Under the pieces are notes generated by a model that did no database searches, had not been told where the DNA came from, and was given only the letters and a program-made list of their open reading frames with translations. Position numbers and translations under genes: made by a program. Shown here piece by piece: positions 54,867 to 63,100 of a stretch of 64,000 nucleotides of DNA. How positions within the stretch are numbered: position 1 is the stretch's first letter; every line of letters begins with the position of its first letter. The DNA lies in NCBI GenBank assembly GCA_041658245.1, contig JBBAAM010000008.1:15725-79724 (forward strand), given 5' to 3'. The stretch comes from Fen-1258 sp041658245. GTDB lineage: Bacteria; Bacteroidota; Ignavibacteria; Ignavibacteriales; Melioribacteraceae.

Positions 54867-55151
54867 ATGCAAACACTTAGTGCGGAAGAGGTTAAAAATA
54901 ATTTAGACAATTTAGATGGCTGGTTCTATCTAAATAATTCAATAGAAAAGGAATTTACATTAAAATCATTTGCAGATGCAGTTGCTCTTATTGTTAAGAT
55001 TGGAATTGAAGCAGAGAAAATTGACCACCACCCGGACTTGCTCCTTCACTCATGGAATAAAGTTAAAGTAATTCTTTCTACGCACTCAGAAGGCAGTGTT
55101 ACCATGAATGATTTCAAATTAGCTCAAACAATAGACCAAATTAGAAAATGA
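54867..55151 (+). CDS. phhB: Pterin-4a-carbinolamine dehydratase
   Basis: 94-residue PCD/DCoH fold with the D-HH-P-D motif (IDHHPDLLLH, His54-His55) and GWFYLNNSIEKEF at the start. It recycles the oxidised pterin cofactor; phenylalanine hydroxylase is not in the window. It overlaps pyrE by 4 bp. Confidence 0.9.
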   Translation: MQTLSAEEVKNNLDNLDGWFYLNNSIEKEFTLKSFADAVALIVKIGIEAEKIDHHPDLLLHSWNKVKVILSTHSEGSVTMNDFKLAQTIDQIRK

Positions 55152-55726
55152 ATAATCAAGAAATTTTCCAAATTTTTCAAAAAACAAATGCCCTGTTAAA
55201 TGGGCATTTTTTATTAACCTCCGGAAGGCATAGCAATCAATACTTTCAATGTGCTTTAGTGTTACAATATGCCGAGTATAATGAAATCATCTGCGGTTTG
55301 ATTGCAAACCATTTTAAGAATATTGAGATTGATGTTGTAATTTCTCCGGCTATTGGCGGTGTTGTAGTTGGGCAAGAAGTTGCCAGGCAATTAGGGAAAA
55401 AATCTATATTTGCTGAAAGAGAAGAAAAAATATTAACTCTGAGAAGAGGATTTCAAATTGATGAAGGTAAAAAATATTTAGTTTGTGAAGATGTTGTTAC
55501 AACCGGGGGTTCTGTATTTGAAGTAATTGATATTGTTAAATGTAACGGCGGAATTGTTGCAGGAGTCGGTTTCATAGTAGATCGCAGTAATAACAAAGTT
55601 CAGTTTGGAGTTCCGCAATTTAGTACTCTACAATTAGAGGTAGTCTCATATTTGCCGGAAGATTGTCCTTTATGTAAACAAAATATGCCGGTTATAAAAC
55701 CAGGATCTCGAAAAGTAAAATCATAA
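55148..55726 (+). CDS. pyrE: Orotate phosphoribosyltransferase
   Basis: 192 residues. Pyrimidine synthesis: orotate plus PRPP to OMP. Motifs: LLTSGRHSNQYFQC, SPAIGGVVVGQEVAR, FAEREEKILTLRRGF and the PRPP loop YLVCEDVVTTGGSV (~112-125). A C-terminal cysteine pair, CPLCKQNMPV, suggests the PyrE-like form found in this lineage. Confidence 0.94.
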   Translation: MNNQEIFQIFQKTNALLNGHFLLTSGRHSNQYFQCALVLQYAEYNEIICGLIANHFKNIEIDVVISPAIGGVVVGQEVARQLGKKSIFAEREEKILTLRRGFQIDEGKKYLVCEDVVTTGGSVFEVIDIVKCNGGIVAGVGFIVDRSNNKVQFGVPQFSTLQLEVVSYLPEDCPLCKQNMPVIKPGSRKVKS

Positions 55727-55746
55727 TTTATTTGAGGTTATAGAAA

Positions 55747-57015
55747 ATGAAGAAAATATTAATAGTTTTTTTTAGTTTATTAATTACTGCAAATGCACAA
55801 GTCAAATATGAAGAATACTTTACAGATAGTACACTTCGACTCGATTTTTATCATACAGGAAATAAAACTACAGAAACCATTTCTTTCGAAAAACTAGTTG
55901 AAGAAGGAGAATGGAGCGGTCCAAAGAATAACTTGATAGACAAATTCGGATATGGAAATTATTTTCTAAAAGTATTAGATGCTTCATCCAAATCGTTAAT
56001 CTTTTCAAGAGGATTTTCAACTTTATATCAGGAATGGCAGACAACAGAAGAATCAAAAAATACTATACGTTCTTTTTCCGGTTCCGTGTTAATGCCATAT
56101 CCTAAACAAAAAATTACTGTTGAAATTTATAAAAGAGACCGACGGAATAATTTTGAAAAGAAATTTGAAAAGGAAGTTGATCCTAAGGATTATTTTATTG
56201 TAAAAGAAAAAATTAAACCGTTTAATAATTTCAAAGTTCATTATTCTGGTGACCCGTCTACTAAGCTGGATATCGTTTTTATACCTGAAGGATATACAAA
56301 AGATGAAATGAGTAAATTTCATTATGACTGTGAACGATTTGCCGGTTTTCTTTTCGATTATACTCCATTCAGAGAGAATAAGGAAAAAATAAATATTTGG
56401 GGAATAGAAGCTCCTTCGAGTGAATCCGGTACAGATGTTCCGGGTAAGAATGTTTGGAAAAACACTCTTCTCAACTCACATTTTTATACTTTTAATAGTG
56501 AACGATATTTAATGACTACAGATTATTTTACTGTTCGTGATGTTGCTGCAAACGCACCATATGACCAAATATTCTTGATGGTAAATACTTCTACTTATGG
56601 CGGCGGAGGTGTTTACAATCTTTATTCAATGACATGTGTTGATAATAAAGTTGCTAATCAAGTTTTTGTACATGAATTTGCACATGGGCTTGCCGGACTT
56701 GCTGATGAATATGGAAATGATCCTACTTATCAAGACATGTATCCGCCGGATATTGAACCTTGGGAACCAAATCTTACAACAATGGTAAATCTCGAAAGCA
56801 AATGGAAAAATTTAATTGAACCGGGTACTCCAATACCTACTCCACCGGAAGATAAATACAAAAATAAAATTGGAGTATTTGAAGGCGGCGGTTATGTTGC
56901 AAAAGGTGTTTTCAGACCTACTTACAACAGCATTATGAATTCTTTTAAATCAAATGAATTTAATCAAGTATGTATAGATGTACTTCAAAAAATTATAAAC
57001 TATTATTCAGAATAA
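55747..57015 (+). CDS. Secreted M64-family (IgA-type) metallopeptidase
   Basis: 422 residues with a signal peptide (ILIVFFSLLITANA). The N-terminal ~150 residues form a strand-rich domain; the catalytic domain begins near KLDIVFIPEGYT and holds the zinc motif His309-Glu310-x2-His313 in HEFAHGLAGLADEYG, which is the M64 hallmark, with CVDNKVANQVFV before it. The 'IgA' name comes from a Clostridium relative; a host-antibody substrate is not implied in a free-living organism. The product probably acts outside the cell on proteins. Confidence 0.88.
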   Translation: MKKILIVFFSLLITANAQVKYEEYFTDSTLRLDFYHTGNKTTETISFEKLVEEGEWSGPKNNLIDKFGYGNYFLKVLDASSKSLIFSRGFSTLYQEWQTTEESKNTIRSFSGSVLMPYPKQKITVEIYKRDRRNNFEKKFEKEVDPKDYFIVKEKIKPFNNFKVHYSGDPSTKLDIVFIPEGYTKDEMSKFHYDCERFAGFLFDYTPFRENKEKINIWGIEAPSSESGTDVPGKNVWKNTLLNSHFYTFNSERYLMTTDYFTVRDVAANAPYDQIFLMVNTSTYGGGGVYNLYSMTCVDNKVANQVFVHEFAHGLAGLADEYGNDPTYQDMYPPDIEPWEPNLTTMVNLESKWKNLIEPGTPIPTPPEDKYKNKIGVFEGGGYVAKGVFRPTYNSIMNSFKSNEFNQVCIDVLQKIINYYSE

Positions 57016-57022
57016 TTCCAAT

Positions 57023-58258
57023 ATGGATCAAAAAAAATTATATAGAACCATTGAAAGTGTAGCTTCCCAAAATTTTTCTAAGGATAGCGAATTACTTGCA
57101 GATGTAGTTCAACAGATCGTTAAGAATGAAAAGATACAATTGACAGGCGGAAGAATTTGGAAATTTGATCTGCGTAGAAAATCTTACCGGATAATTTTCC
57201 AAACTGGAAAAGTGCAGAAGATTCCGGATGATTTCACATTACAACTAAAAGACTATCCTTTATTTGATATCATTTCTTCAGAACGAACAATACTTGCTGA
57301 TGAAACCAATAAAACATTACGCAGTAAAGGAATTTTCAAGTACTCTGCAGCCGGAGTAGGTAGAAAAGTCCGGTTAGGTGAAAAAAAATATTATGAATAT
57401 CTTCTTGCTGTAAACAGTAATATGATTGGTGATGATCTAAGAGATACATTAAATATTGTTGCTACAGTTTTAACTTCAAAATTAAATGAGAGATATTTAA
57501 GCCAATCTAGAAAAAATTTAATTGCCGATATTGATAAAGCGAAACAACTTCAACGCAGCATCCTGCCTGCACATGAACATAAATTCCACTCGTTTGATAT
57601 TTTCGGAGTAACAATTCCGGCAGATACTGTTGCAGGCGATTTTTATGATTATCTCAAAATTGGCGATGATGAAGAACGGTTAGGAATCGTTGTAGGGGAT
57701 GCGGCATCAAAAGGATTAGGTGCAGCGGCAGAAGCAATGTATATTTCGGGCGCATTAAGAATGGCTAGTACTTTCCAGATAAAAATATCACCAATGTTAT
57801 TTAGATTAAACCAGCTTGTTAACAAAATATTTAGTGATGATAAATTTACCACACTATTTTACGGTGAACTTTCTAATGATAAAAAAGGTCTTTTCCTTTA
57901 TGCCAATGCCGGTCATAATCCGCCGATGTTTTACGATAAAAAAAATAATAACATAACTTATTTACAACCGACCGGTCCATTACTAGGTCCGGCGCCGAAT
58001 TCAAAGTATGAAACCGACAGCATAAATTTTCATAAAGGTGATATACTTGTAATATATTCCGATGGAATTGTTGAATCTGCAAATGAGAAATACGATTTTT
58101 ACGGTGAAGAACGGTTGCAGAAAATAATTTTAGCAAGTGTAAACAAAACTCCGAAAGAAATTACTACTTTGATATTAGATGACGTCTTAAAATTCAGTAC
58201 GAGTGAGAGCCAATATCAAGACGATAAAACAATTGTTGTTATAAGACAAAACGGATAA
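57023..58258 (+). CDS. SpoIIE/RsbU-type PP2C phosphatase with sensor-like N-terminus
   Basis: 411 residues: a ~160-residue N-terminal sensory region (GAF-like by position, not by clear motif), a coiled linker (KQLQRSILP), then a PP2C/SpoIIE phosphatase domain with AGDFYDY, VVGDAASKGLGAA, ANAGHNPP and YSDGIVESANEKYDFYGEERL. Such phosphatases control anti-sigma factor antagonists. No STAS or HATPase partner is adjacent; PduS-like and BMC genes follow directly (1 bp gap), an unusual neighbour. Confidence 0.88.
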   Translation: MDQKKLYRTIESVASQNFSKDSELLADVVQQIVKNEKIQLTGGRIWKFDLRRKSYRIIFQTGKVQKIPDDFTLQLKDYPLFDIISSERTILADETNKTLRSKGIFKYSAAGVGRKVRLGEKKYYEYLLAVNSNMIGDDLRDTLNIVATVLTSKLNERYLSQSRKNLIADIDKAKQLQRSILPAHEHKFHSFDIFGVTIPADTVAGDFYDYLKIGDDEERLGIVVGDAASKGLGAAAEAMYISGALRMASTFQIKISPMLFRLNQLVNKIFSDDKFTTLFYGELSNDKKGLFLYANAGHNPPMFYDKKNNNITYLQPTGPLLGPAPNSKYETDSINFHKGDILVIYSDGIVESANEKYDFYGEERLQKIILASVNKTPKEITTLILDDVLKFSTSESQYQDDKTIVVIRQNG

Positions 58259-58259
58259 A

Positions 58260-59573
58260 ATGGATCTAGTAAAAAAAATATTTGATGCCGGTGTTGTAGG
58301 AGCGGGCGGAGCGGGTTTCCCGACTCACATTAAAGCCAAATCCAAAGTTGAATTTGTTTTAGTAAACGGTGCCGAATGTGAACCATTGATTCACAAAGAC
58401 TATGAACTGATGAAGAACTTTGCACCGGATATTGTAAACGGTGTTGACTTAATGATAAAACAAACATCTGCAAAAAAATCTTTCTTTGGAATTAAAGAAA
58501 AAAATACTGCGGCGATTGAAGATGTAGAAAAAAATTATAAGAACGGAAAAATTGATACTTGTCTGCTTGGCGATTTTTATCCAAGCGGTGATGAATATGA
58601 ATTAGTTTATGCTGCAACTAAAAGATTGATCCCTCCGTACGGTTTACCGCTTGATATCGGTTGTGTAGTAAATAATGTTGAGACTTTTTATAACATATCA
58701 CGTGCGATTGAGGATAAACCTGTAATACAAAAATTTGTTTGTATTGCCGGCTGTGTAAAAAATCCTTCATCGTTTTTTGTTCCGATCGGCACAACATTAA
58801 AAGAACTTATAGAACACGTCGGAGGCACAACGGTTTCTGATTACGGAGTTTTTGTAAGCGGAATTTTGATGGGCAAACTTACTTTCGATCTTTCTGAAGT
58901 TGTTACGAAGACAACTACCGGAATAATTGTTCTACCGGCAGATCACTATCTGGTGAATAGAACTAAGAGATCTACGGAATCTAAAAATAGAATAGGTAAA
59001 TCGGCTTGCGACCAATGCAGTTACTGTACGGAATTTTGTCCGCGCTATCTTCTTGGCTATGATGTACAACCCCACAAAGTAATGCGTTCACTTAGTTTTT
59101 CTACAACTGGACAAGCTGTGTGGAATCAATATGCTGATCTATGCTGTTCTTGCGGATTGTGTTCTGTATATGCATGTCCGGAAGATTTATATCCGCGTGA
59201 GGCATGTGATCAAGGGAAAGTTGAGAATAAAAAAAGTGGTACAAGGTACGAACAGCAGAAGCCGGTTAAAGTTCATCCTATAAAAGAGGGAAGACGTGTT
59301 CCTCTTAAACAATTAATGAAAAGAATTGATGTGTTGAAATATGATGTACATACTCCATACACAAATAATTCTCCGAATCCTTCACAAGTTAAAATTTTAT
59401 TGAAACAGCATTTAGGAGTTTCGGCGAAACCTGTGGTTAGACTTGGAGACGTTGTACATGAAGGAACTTTGATAGGAGATATTGAAGAAGGTTTACTCGG
59501 TGCAAGAGTTCATTCTTCAATTTCTGGAAGAGTTACTCATGTTTCTGATGAGTTTATAAAAATCATGAAATAA
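58260..59573 (+). CDS. pduS: PduS-like flavin/Fe-S oxidoreductase (RnfC-family, SLBB domain)
   Basis: 437 residues. The N-terminal flavin-binding part has GAGGAGFPTHIK (14-25) and the NGAECEPLIHKD loop. Two 4Fe-4S sites follow: Cys250-x2-Cys253-x2-Cys256-x3-Cys260 and a second near Cys295/298/301/306 (CSCGLCSVYACPEDL, as in PduS). SLBB and barrel-sandwich-like regions end the protein. PduS reactivates cobalamin or passes electrons through a microcompartment shell. The PduT-like shell gene follows, a typical pair. Confidence 0.85.
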   Translation: MDLVKKIFDAGVVGAGGAGFPTHIKAKSKVEFVLVNGAECEPLIHKDYELMKNFAPDIVNGVDLMIKQTSAKKSFFGIKEKNTAAIEDVEKNYKNGKIDTCLLGDFYPSGDEYELVYAATKRLIPPYGLPLDIGCVVNNVETFYNISRAIEDKPVIQKFVCIAGCVKNPSSFFVPIGTTLKELIEHVGGTTVSDYGVFVSGILMGKLTFDLSEVVTKTTTGIIVLPADHYLVNRTKRSTESKNRIGKSACDQCSYCTEFCPRYLLGYDVQPHKVMRSLSFSTTGQAVWNQYADLCCSCGLCSVYACPEDLYPREACDQGKVENKKSGTRYEQQKPVKVHPIKEGRRVPLKQLMKRIDVLKYDVHTPYTNNSPNPSQVKILLKQHLGVSAKPVVRLGDVVHEGTLIGDIEEGLLGARVHSSISGRVTHVSDEFIKIMK

Positions 59574-59579
59574 ATTATT

Positions 59580-59662
59580 GCGTGCTTTGCGGAAACCTTT
59601 GCGTTCTCTGCGTTTAAATCTTTAACGCTAAGAACGCCAAGAATGCGCAAAGATCGCAGAGG
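59580..59662. repeat. Dispersed inverted repeat between the pduS- and pduT-like genes
   Basis: CCTTTGCGTTCTCTGCGTTTAA on the left and a degenerate mirror (AACGCTAAGAACGCC... GCGCAAAG) on the right; a CTTTGCG/CGCAAAG-ended element of a type I recall as frequent in this lineage. It splits the PduS-PduT pair but has no gene. Confidence 0.5.
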
Positions 59663-59671
59663 GAAAAAATA

Positions 59672-60223
59672 ATGGAAATGAATTCACTTGGACTTATTGA
59701 AATGACAAGCATAGCAGCCGGTATGCAAGCGGCAGATATCATGCTTAAAACTTCACAAGTTGAATTGATCTTATCACGTACAATCTGTTCAGGTAAATAT
59801 ATTGTGCTTATAGGCGGGGAAGTGGCTGCTGTACAATCTGCTGTTGATGCCGCTGTAAACCAAATTGATTTTGCCGTGATTGATACATTCGTTATTCCAA
59901 ATGTTCATAAAGATATTTTTCCCGCTCTATCCGGACATTCCGATGTAAGTTTACTTGAAGCTTTGGGAATAATCGAATCATTTTCCGTGGCTTCACTAAT
60001 AGAGGGTGCAGACGCCGCTGTTAAATCTGCTAACGTAAGAATAATTGAGATCCGTCTTGCTATGGCACTTGGCGGAAAAGCATTTTGCACATTAACCGGA
60101 GAAGTTGCCGCTGTTACCAGCGCAGTTGAAGCCGGTGCAAAAGTTATTGCTGATAAAGGATTACTTGTAAATAAAATTGTAATAGCTCAACCGCGACCGG
60201 AATTATTGAGCGAGATGATTTGA
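59672..60223 (+). CDS. pduT: Double-BMC-domain microcompartment shell protein, PduT-like
   Basis: 183 residues made of two BMC domains: 4-88 (SLGLIEMTSIAAGMQAADIM) and ~95-180 (SLIEGADAAVKSANVRIIEI, AFCTLTGEVAAVTSAVEAG). Cys39 in TICSGKYIV sits at the pore position that holds a 4Fe-4S cluster in PduT trimers. With PduS it would form an electron route through a shell, but no other shell or enzyme genes are present here. The last 36 codons are repeated with only silent changes at 60935-61042, beyond a TA pair. Confidence 0.9.
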   Translation: MEMNSLGLIEMTSIAAGMQAADIMLKTSQVELILSRTICSGKYIVLIGGEVAAVQSAVDAAVNQIDFAVIDTFVIPNVHKDIFPALSGHSDVSLLEALGIIESFSVASLIEGADAAVKSANVRIIEIRLAMALGGKAFCTLTGEVAAVTSAVEAGAKVIADKGLLVNKIVIAQPRPELLSEMI

Positions 60224-60269
60224 TTATTTCAGTTGCAGAATTAGAGCAATCATTAAAAACAATTTCATT

Positions 60270-60572
60270 CTAAGCGGTAGCACGGTAAGATTTAACTTCT
60301 TTTTCCAACCTATCTTTCAACCCATCTTTGGTAACATCGAGGTCATAATCCATTTGTAATCCTAACCAGAATTGCGGAGACATATTAAAATACTTTGATA
60401 ACCTCAATGCCGTATCTGCTGTAATTCTTCTTTTCCCCTGGACGATTTCATTTATTCTACGCGGTGGAACTTTTATATCAAGCGCCAATTTATTTTGACT
60501 GAGACTGATTGGCTTCAAAAATTCTTCTAAAAGAATCTCGCCAGGGTGTAGTGGTTCAATTTTTGTTTTCAT
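60270..60572 (-). CDS. higA: HigA-family XRE antitoxin
   Basis: 100 residues of the VapI/HigA type: PLHPGEILLEEFLKPISLSQ, a helix-turn-helix (NKLALDIKVPPRRINEIVQGKR), ITADTALRLSKYF, then SPQFWLGLQMDYDL. It follows the toxin gene after 11 bp on the same strand. It binds the toxin and probably the operator at 60874-60900. Confidence 0.93.
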   Translation of the reverse strand: MKTKIEPLHPGEILLEEFLKPISLSQNKLALDIKVPPRRINEIVQGKRRITADTALRLSKYFNMSPQFWLGLQMDYDLDVTKDGLKDRLEKEVKSYRATA

Positions 60573-60583
60573 TTAGATTTCTC

Positions 60584-60865
60584 CTAATGATAATCTACAA
60601 TTTCTACATTCGATGCGTTATTATCAGACCATTCAAAACAGACGCGCCATTGATTGTTTATTCGAATGCTATGTTGTCCTTTACGGTTTCCTTTTAATAC
60701 TTCTAAATGATTGCCTGGAGGTACTAATAAATCACGTATATCTATAGCTCTATTGAGCATTCGTAATTTTCTTAATGCCACACGCTGTATCTCATAAGGA
60801 AATTTTTTTGAGTATTCTCTTCTAAAAATCTTTTCAGTTTCTTCACAATTGAATGACCTGATCAT
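60584..60865 (-). CDS. higB: HigB-family toxin (RelE/ParE superfamily)
   Basis: 93 residues: MIRSFNCEETEKIF, RVALRKLRMLNRAIDIRDLLVPPGNHLEVLKG and RKGQHSIRINNQWRVCFEW, the classical HigB sequence, expected to cut mRNA on the ribosome. Toxin-first order. The unit lies between the end of the PduT-like gene and a silent-changed copy of that end. Confidence 0.92.
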   Translation of the reverse strand: MIRSFNCEETEKIFRREYSKKFPYEIQRVALRKLRMLNRAIDIRDLLVPPGNHLEVLKGNRKGQHSIRINNQWRVCFEWSDNNASNVEIVDYH

Positions 60866-60873
60866 AATATAAA

Positions 60874-60900
60874 GTTAAACCGCCACACGTTAAATGTCAA
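60874..60900 (-). promoter_or_regulatory. Promoter/operator region of higB-higA (minus strand)
   Basis: On the minus strand a consensus -35 TTGACA (60895-60900) is followed by TTTAAC twice (60889-60894 and 60874-60879) around a G+C-richer core, a likely operator. The -10 is unclear; TTTATA at 60868-60873 is 21 bp away. Confidence 0.45.
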
Positions 60901-60934
60901 CGGATATACCCGGTTTGTTTTAAAAAAAATAACA

Positions 60935-61042
60935 ACAAGTGCTGTTGAAGCCGGTGCAAAAGTTATTGCCGATAAAGGATTGCTTGTAAATAAAATTGTA
61001 ATCGCTCAACCTCGACCGGAATTATTAAGCGAGATGATTTAG
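60935..61042 (+). pseudogene. Orphan 3' end of a PduT-like BMC gene
   Basis: 36 codons, including a stop, that match the end of the intact gene (60116-60223). The 35 amino acids are identical; eight codons differ silently and the stop is TAG instead of TGA. Homology stops sharply upstream of 60935, and no start codon precedes it, so it is a remnant, not a gene. The stop of the exonuclease-fold gene lies 4 bp further on. Confidence 0.92.
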
Positions 61043-61046
61043 TCCT

Positions 61047-61862
61047 TCACTTCTGAATTTCAAAGTAGAGAATTCCATGATCCGAATAACGTTTAATCCA
61101 TTCATCTTTTTTTTCTACAGTTGATTCTTTTGGCCATCCTAGAACAGTTATCTCAGCATCTTTGTACTTCTTGAATTTCAGATTATCAGACGCGATCACC
61201 TGATCAAGATTTGACGGGGGAATTTTAGACTTACTTCCGTTCCACCAACTGGCGGGTTCATCTTTCTTTAGAATTCTCATCTTGACTTTTTTAGCTTCTT
61301 TCCCGGCAAGTTTTTTTATTTCTGTTTCAGCATTTATTGCTTTGCCGTAAGGATACTCCATTCCCATAGTATTCAAATCGCCGAGGAATAGATATTTAGA
61401 TTCCCATTTACCGCTCGCTTTTTTATCTAGAACCATTCTAAACTCACAAGCCCGTTTGAACATGTCATCACGTAAACCGAGTCCTAACGGATCCGTTCCG
61501 CTTTTTGTATGAAGAAATAAGAGAGTATAATTTTGATTTGATATTGTTACCGTCAACAATGCACCCGGTCTTAAGTATTGGTTGCCGGATTTGAATTCCA
61601 ATTTTTGAGTGAAAAAACTTGTGAAGTTATTTTTAGCTGCTACTAAAATTTCTTGCGTCTGCGGACCTTCTGTGATATGAAAGCTGTAGTTGGGCAAACT
61701 CTTGGTTAACGAACTGAAAACTTCTTTGCCTTCAACTTCATAGAGAGCAAAAATATCCGGGTTAACTTTTTTTATCAGCGCGGTTACATCATCAACTCGT
61801 TTTTTTACTTCTCCTTTGAAATGTTCGACATTCCACGATAAGACTGAAAATAGCTTTGCCAT
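61047..61862 (-). CDS. Endonuclease/exonuclease/phosphatase-fold protein
   Basis: 271 residues of the EEP superfamily. Catalytic elements are visible: SWNVEHF near the start, ALYEVEG, LFLHTKSG, YLFLGDLNTMG and the final YSDHGILYF with the Asp-His pair. No signal peptide. It may act on DNA, RNA or a phosphoester; no partner gene gives the substrate. Confidence 0.82.
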   Translation of the reverse strand: MAKLFSVLSWNVEHFKGEVKKRVDDVTALIKKVNPDIFALYEVEGKEVFSSLTKSLPNYSFHITEGPQTQEILVAAKNNFTSFFTQKLEFKSGNQYLRPGALLTVTISNQNYTLLFLHTKSGTDPLGLGLRDDMFKRACEFRMVLDKKASGKWESKYLFLGDLNTMGMEYPYGKAINAETEIKKLAGKEAKKVKMRILKKDEPASWWNGSKSKIPPSNLDQVIASDNLKFKKYKDAEITVLGWPKESTVEKKDEWIKRYSDHGILYFEIQK

Positions 61863-61900
61863 TTTCCACCCCTTAGTTTATTTATGATTTATTTTTACTG

Positions 61901-62476
61901 CTATTTATTTCTTCTTAATGGTACGATACTTTGTTCATTTGACGAATCGCTTATTAAAATATTTAATCTTCTTAATCTAGTTTCTTCCTGTTTAGCACTC
62001 ATTACCCAATGGATAGCCGGTTTTTGATAAGAGGGAACTTGTCTGGAAAAATATTGCCAAGCTTTTTTATTCTGTTTAAAAATAGTTTCATATTTCTTAT
62101 CAAACTTTACTGCTCTCTGTTCAAAGGAATAAATTTTAGATTTGTTGAGTTCAAGTTTTTTGAATGCAGCAATTCCGGCGGGTTTCATTAATCCGAGTTT
62201 GGTGAGATTTTCTACTTTCTTAATATTTACTGCGCTCCAGATGCTCTTAGGATTACGTGGGGTAAATCGAATTGAATAACTTATCTCATCAATTGATCTT
62301 CTGATTCCGTCAATCCAGCCGAAGCATAATGCTTCATCAACCGATTCGGGCCAGGTAATACTTTGTCTTCCGGAATCTTTTTTGTAAAAACCAACAAGAA
62401 GTTCTTTCTCTTTCTCATGATTCTTTTCAAACCACTTTCTAAGATCGGATTGTTTTTTAAAGAATATAGGTTCCAT
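61901..62476 (-). CDS. YdeI/OmpD-associated family protein
   Basis: 191 residues matching the YdeI-like family: FFKKQSDLRKWFEKNH, LVGFYKKDSGRQSITWPESVDEALCFGWIDGIR, RFTPRNPKSIWSAVN and a late AIHWVMSAKQEETRLRRL. Family members have been linked to bacteriocin or peptide resistance in Enterobacteria; the role here is unknown. Confidence 0.88.
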   Translation of the reverse strand: MEPIFFKKQSDLRKWFEKNHEKEKELLVGFYKKDSGRQSITWPESVDEALCFGWIDGIRRSIDEISYSIRFTPRNPKSIWSAVNIKKVENLTKLGLMKPAGIAAFKKLELNKSKIYSFEQRAVKFDKKYETIFKQNKKAWQYFSRQVPSYQKPAIHWVMSAKQEETRLRRLNILISDSSNEQSIVPLRRNK

Positions 62477-62500
62477 ATTAATTCAATTTTAACTTAATGA

Positions 62501-62642
62501 TTCATGTTACGCAGAAAGGAAAGATTCGCCACGAAGTCTCTAAGGCACAAAGGTTTCACCAAGAAAAACATAAACTTTGTGAAGATTTTGTGTCTTTGTG
62601 CCTTAGTGGCTAAGTTTTTTCATGTGGACTGCGTAACGTGAA
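62501..62642. repeat. Composite palindromic repeat (~142 bp)
   Basis: Ends TTCATGTTACGCAG (62501-62514) and CTGCGTAACGTGAA (62629-62642) are inverted at 13 of 14 positions. Inside, a second inverted pair (GCCAC ... AAGGCACAAAG against CTTTGTGCCTTAGTGGC) folds on itself. The outer arm also occurs alone at 3264-3276. It fits a non-autonomous repeat and has no gene. Confidence 0.7.
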
Positions 62643-62650
62643 TTAATGAT

Positions 62651-62995
62651 TTACCAATCCTTAATTGCTAATCTTAGAACAAAACAATAAAAATAAAATA
62701 ATGCTAGAGGAATCAGCTCAATAGCAAATTTGTAAGTTGAATCAATATTTAAAAACAATGCGGCGGTAGCAGGAAGAATTACCAGCAAAAAGAAAAATAC
62801 TATCCAGCCGAAACGTCTTTCCTCGAACAATACTTTTAGCATAAATGGAGTAAATATGAACGCAGCTATTATCATCAGGACCAATGCAATATTCCAAAAC
62901 CAACTTAAGAGCATTAACAATAATGTTGATAGCTCATAATCCAACCATTGCTGAAGTCTTCGTATACTATAATTTTTTGATATTTCGATTTCCAT
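62651..62995 (-). CDS. Small four-helix membrane protein, unknown
   Basis: 114 residues from the ATG at 62995 (an ATG at 63028 is also in frame). A polar start (MEIEISKNYSIRRLQQWL) is followed by about three to four hydrophobic helices (LMLLSWFWNIALVLMIIAAF, WIVFFFLLVILPATAALFL, FAIELIPLALFYFYCFVLRL). No family recognised. It stands alone next to a composite repeat. Confidence 0.55.
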   Translation of the reverse strand: MEIEISKNYSIRRLQQWLDYELSTLLLMLLSWFWNIALVLMIIAAFIFTPFMLKVLFEERRFGWIVFFFLLVILPATAALFLNIDSTYKFAIELIPLALFYFYCFVLRLAIKDW

Positions 62996-63100
62996 AAAAT
63001 AAAATATTAAATCTGTTACATGTGTCAAAGTCCAAACCTTGACTGAATTATTATTGCTTTCGTTAAGAGTGGTCTTTGACGACTATTAAATGTTTCTATC

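Noticed and set aside
60935..61042. Separate small BMC gene
   Set aside because: No start codon and homology covers only the last 36 codons, so it is a remnant.
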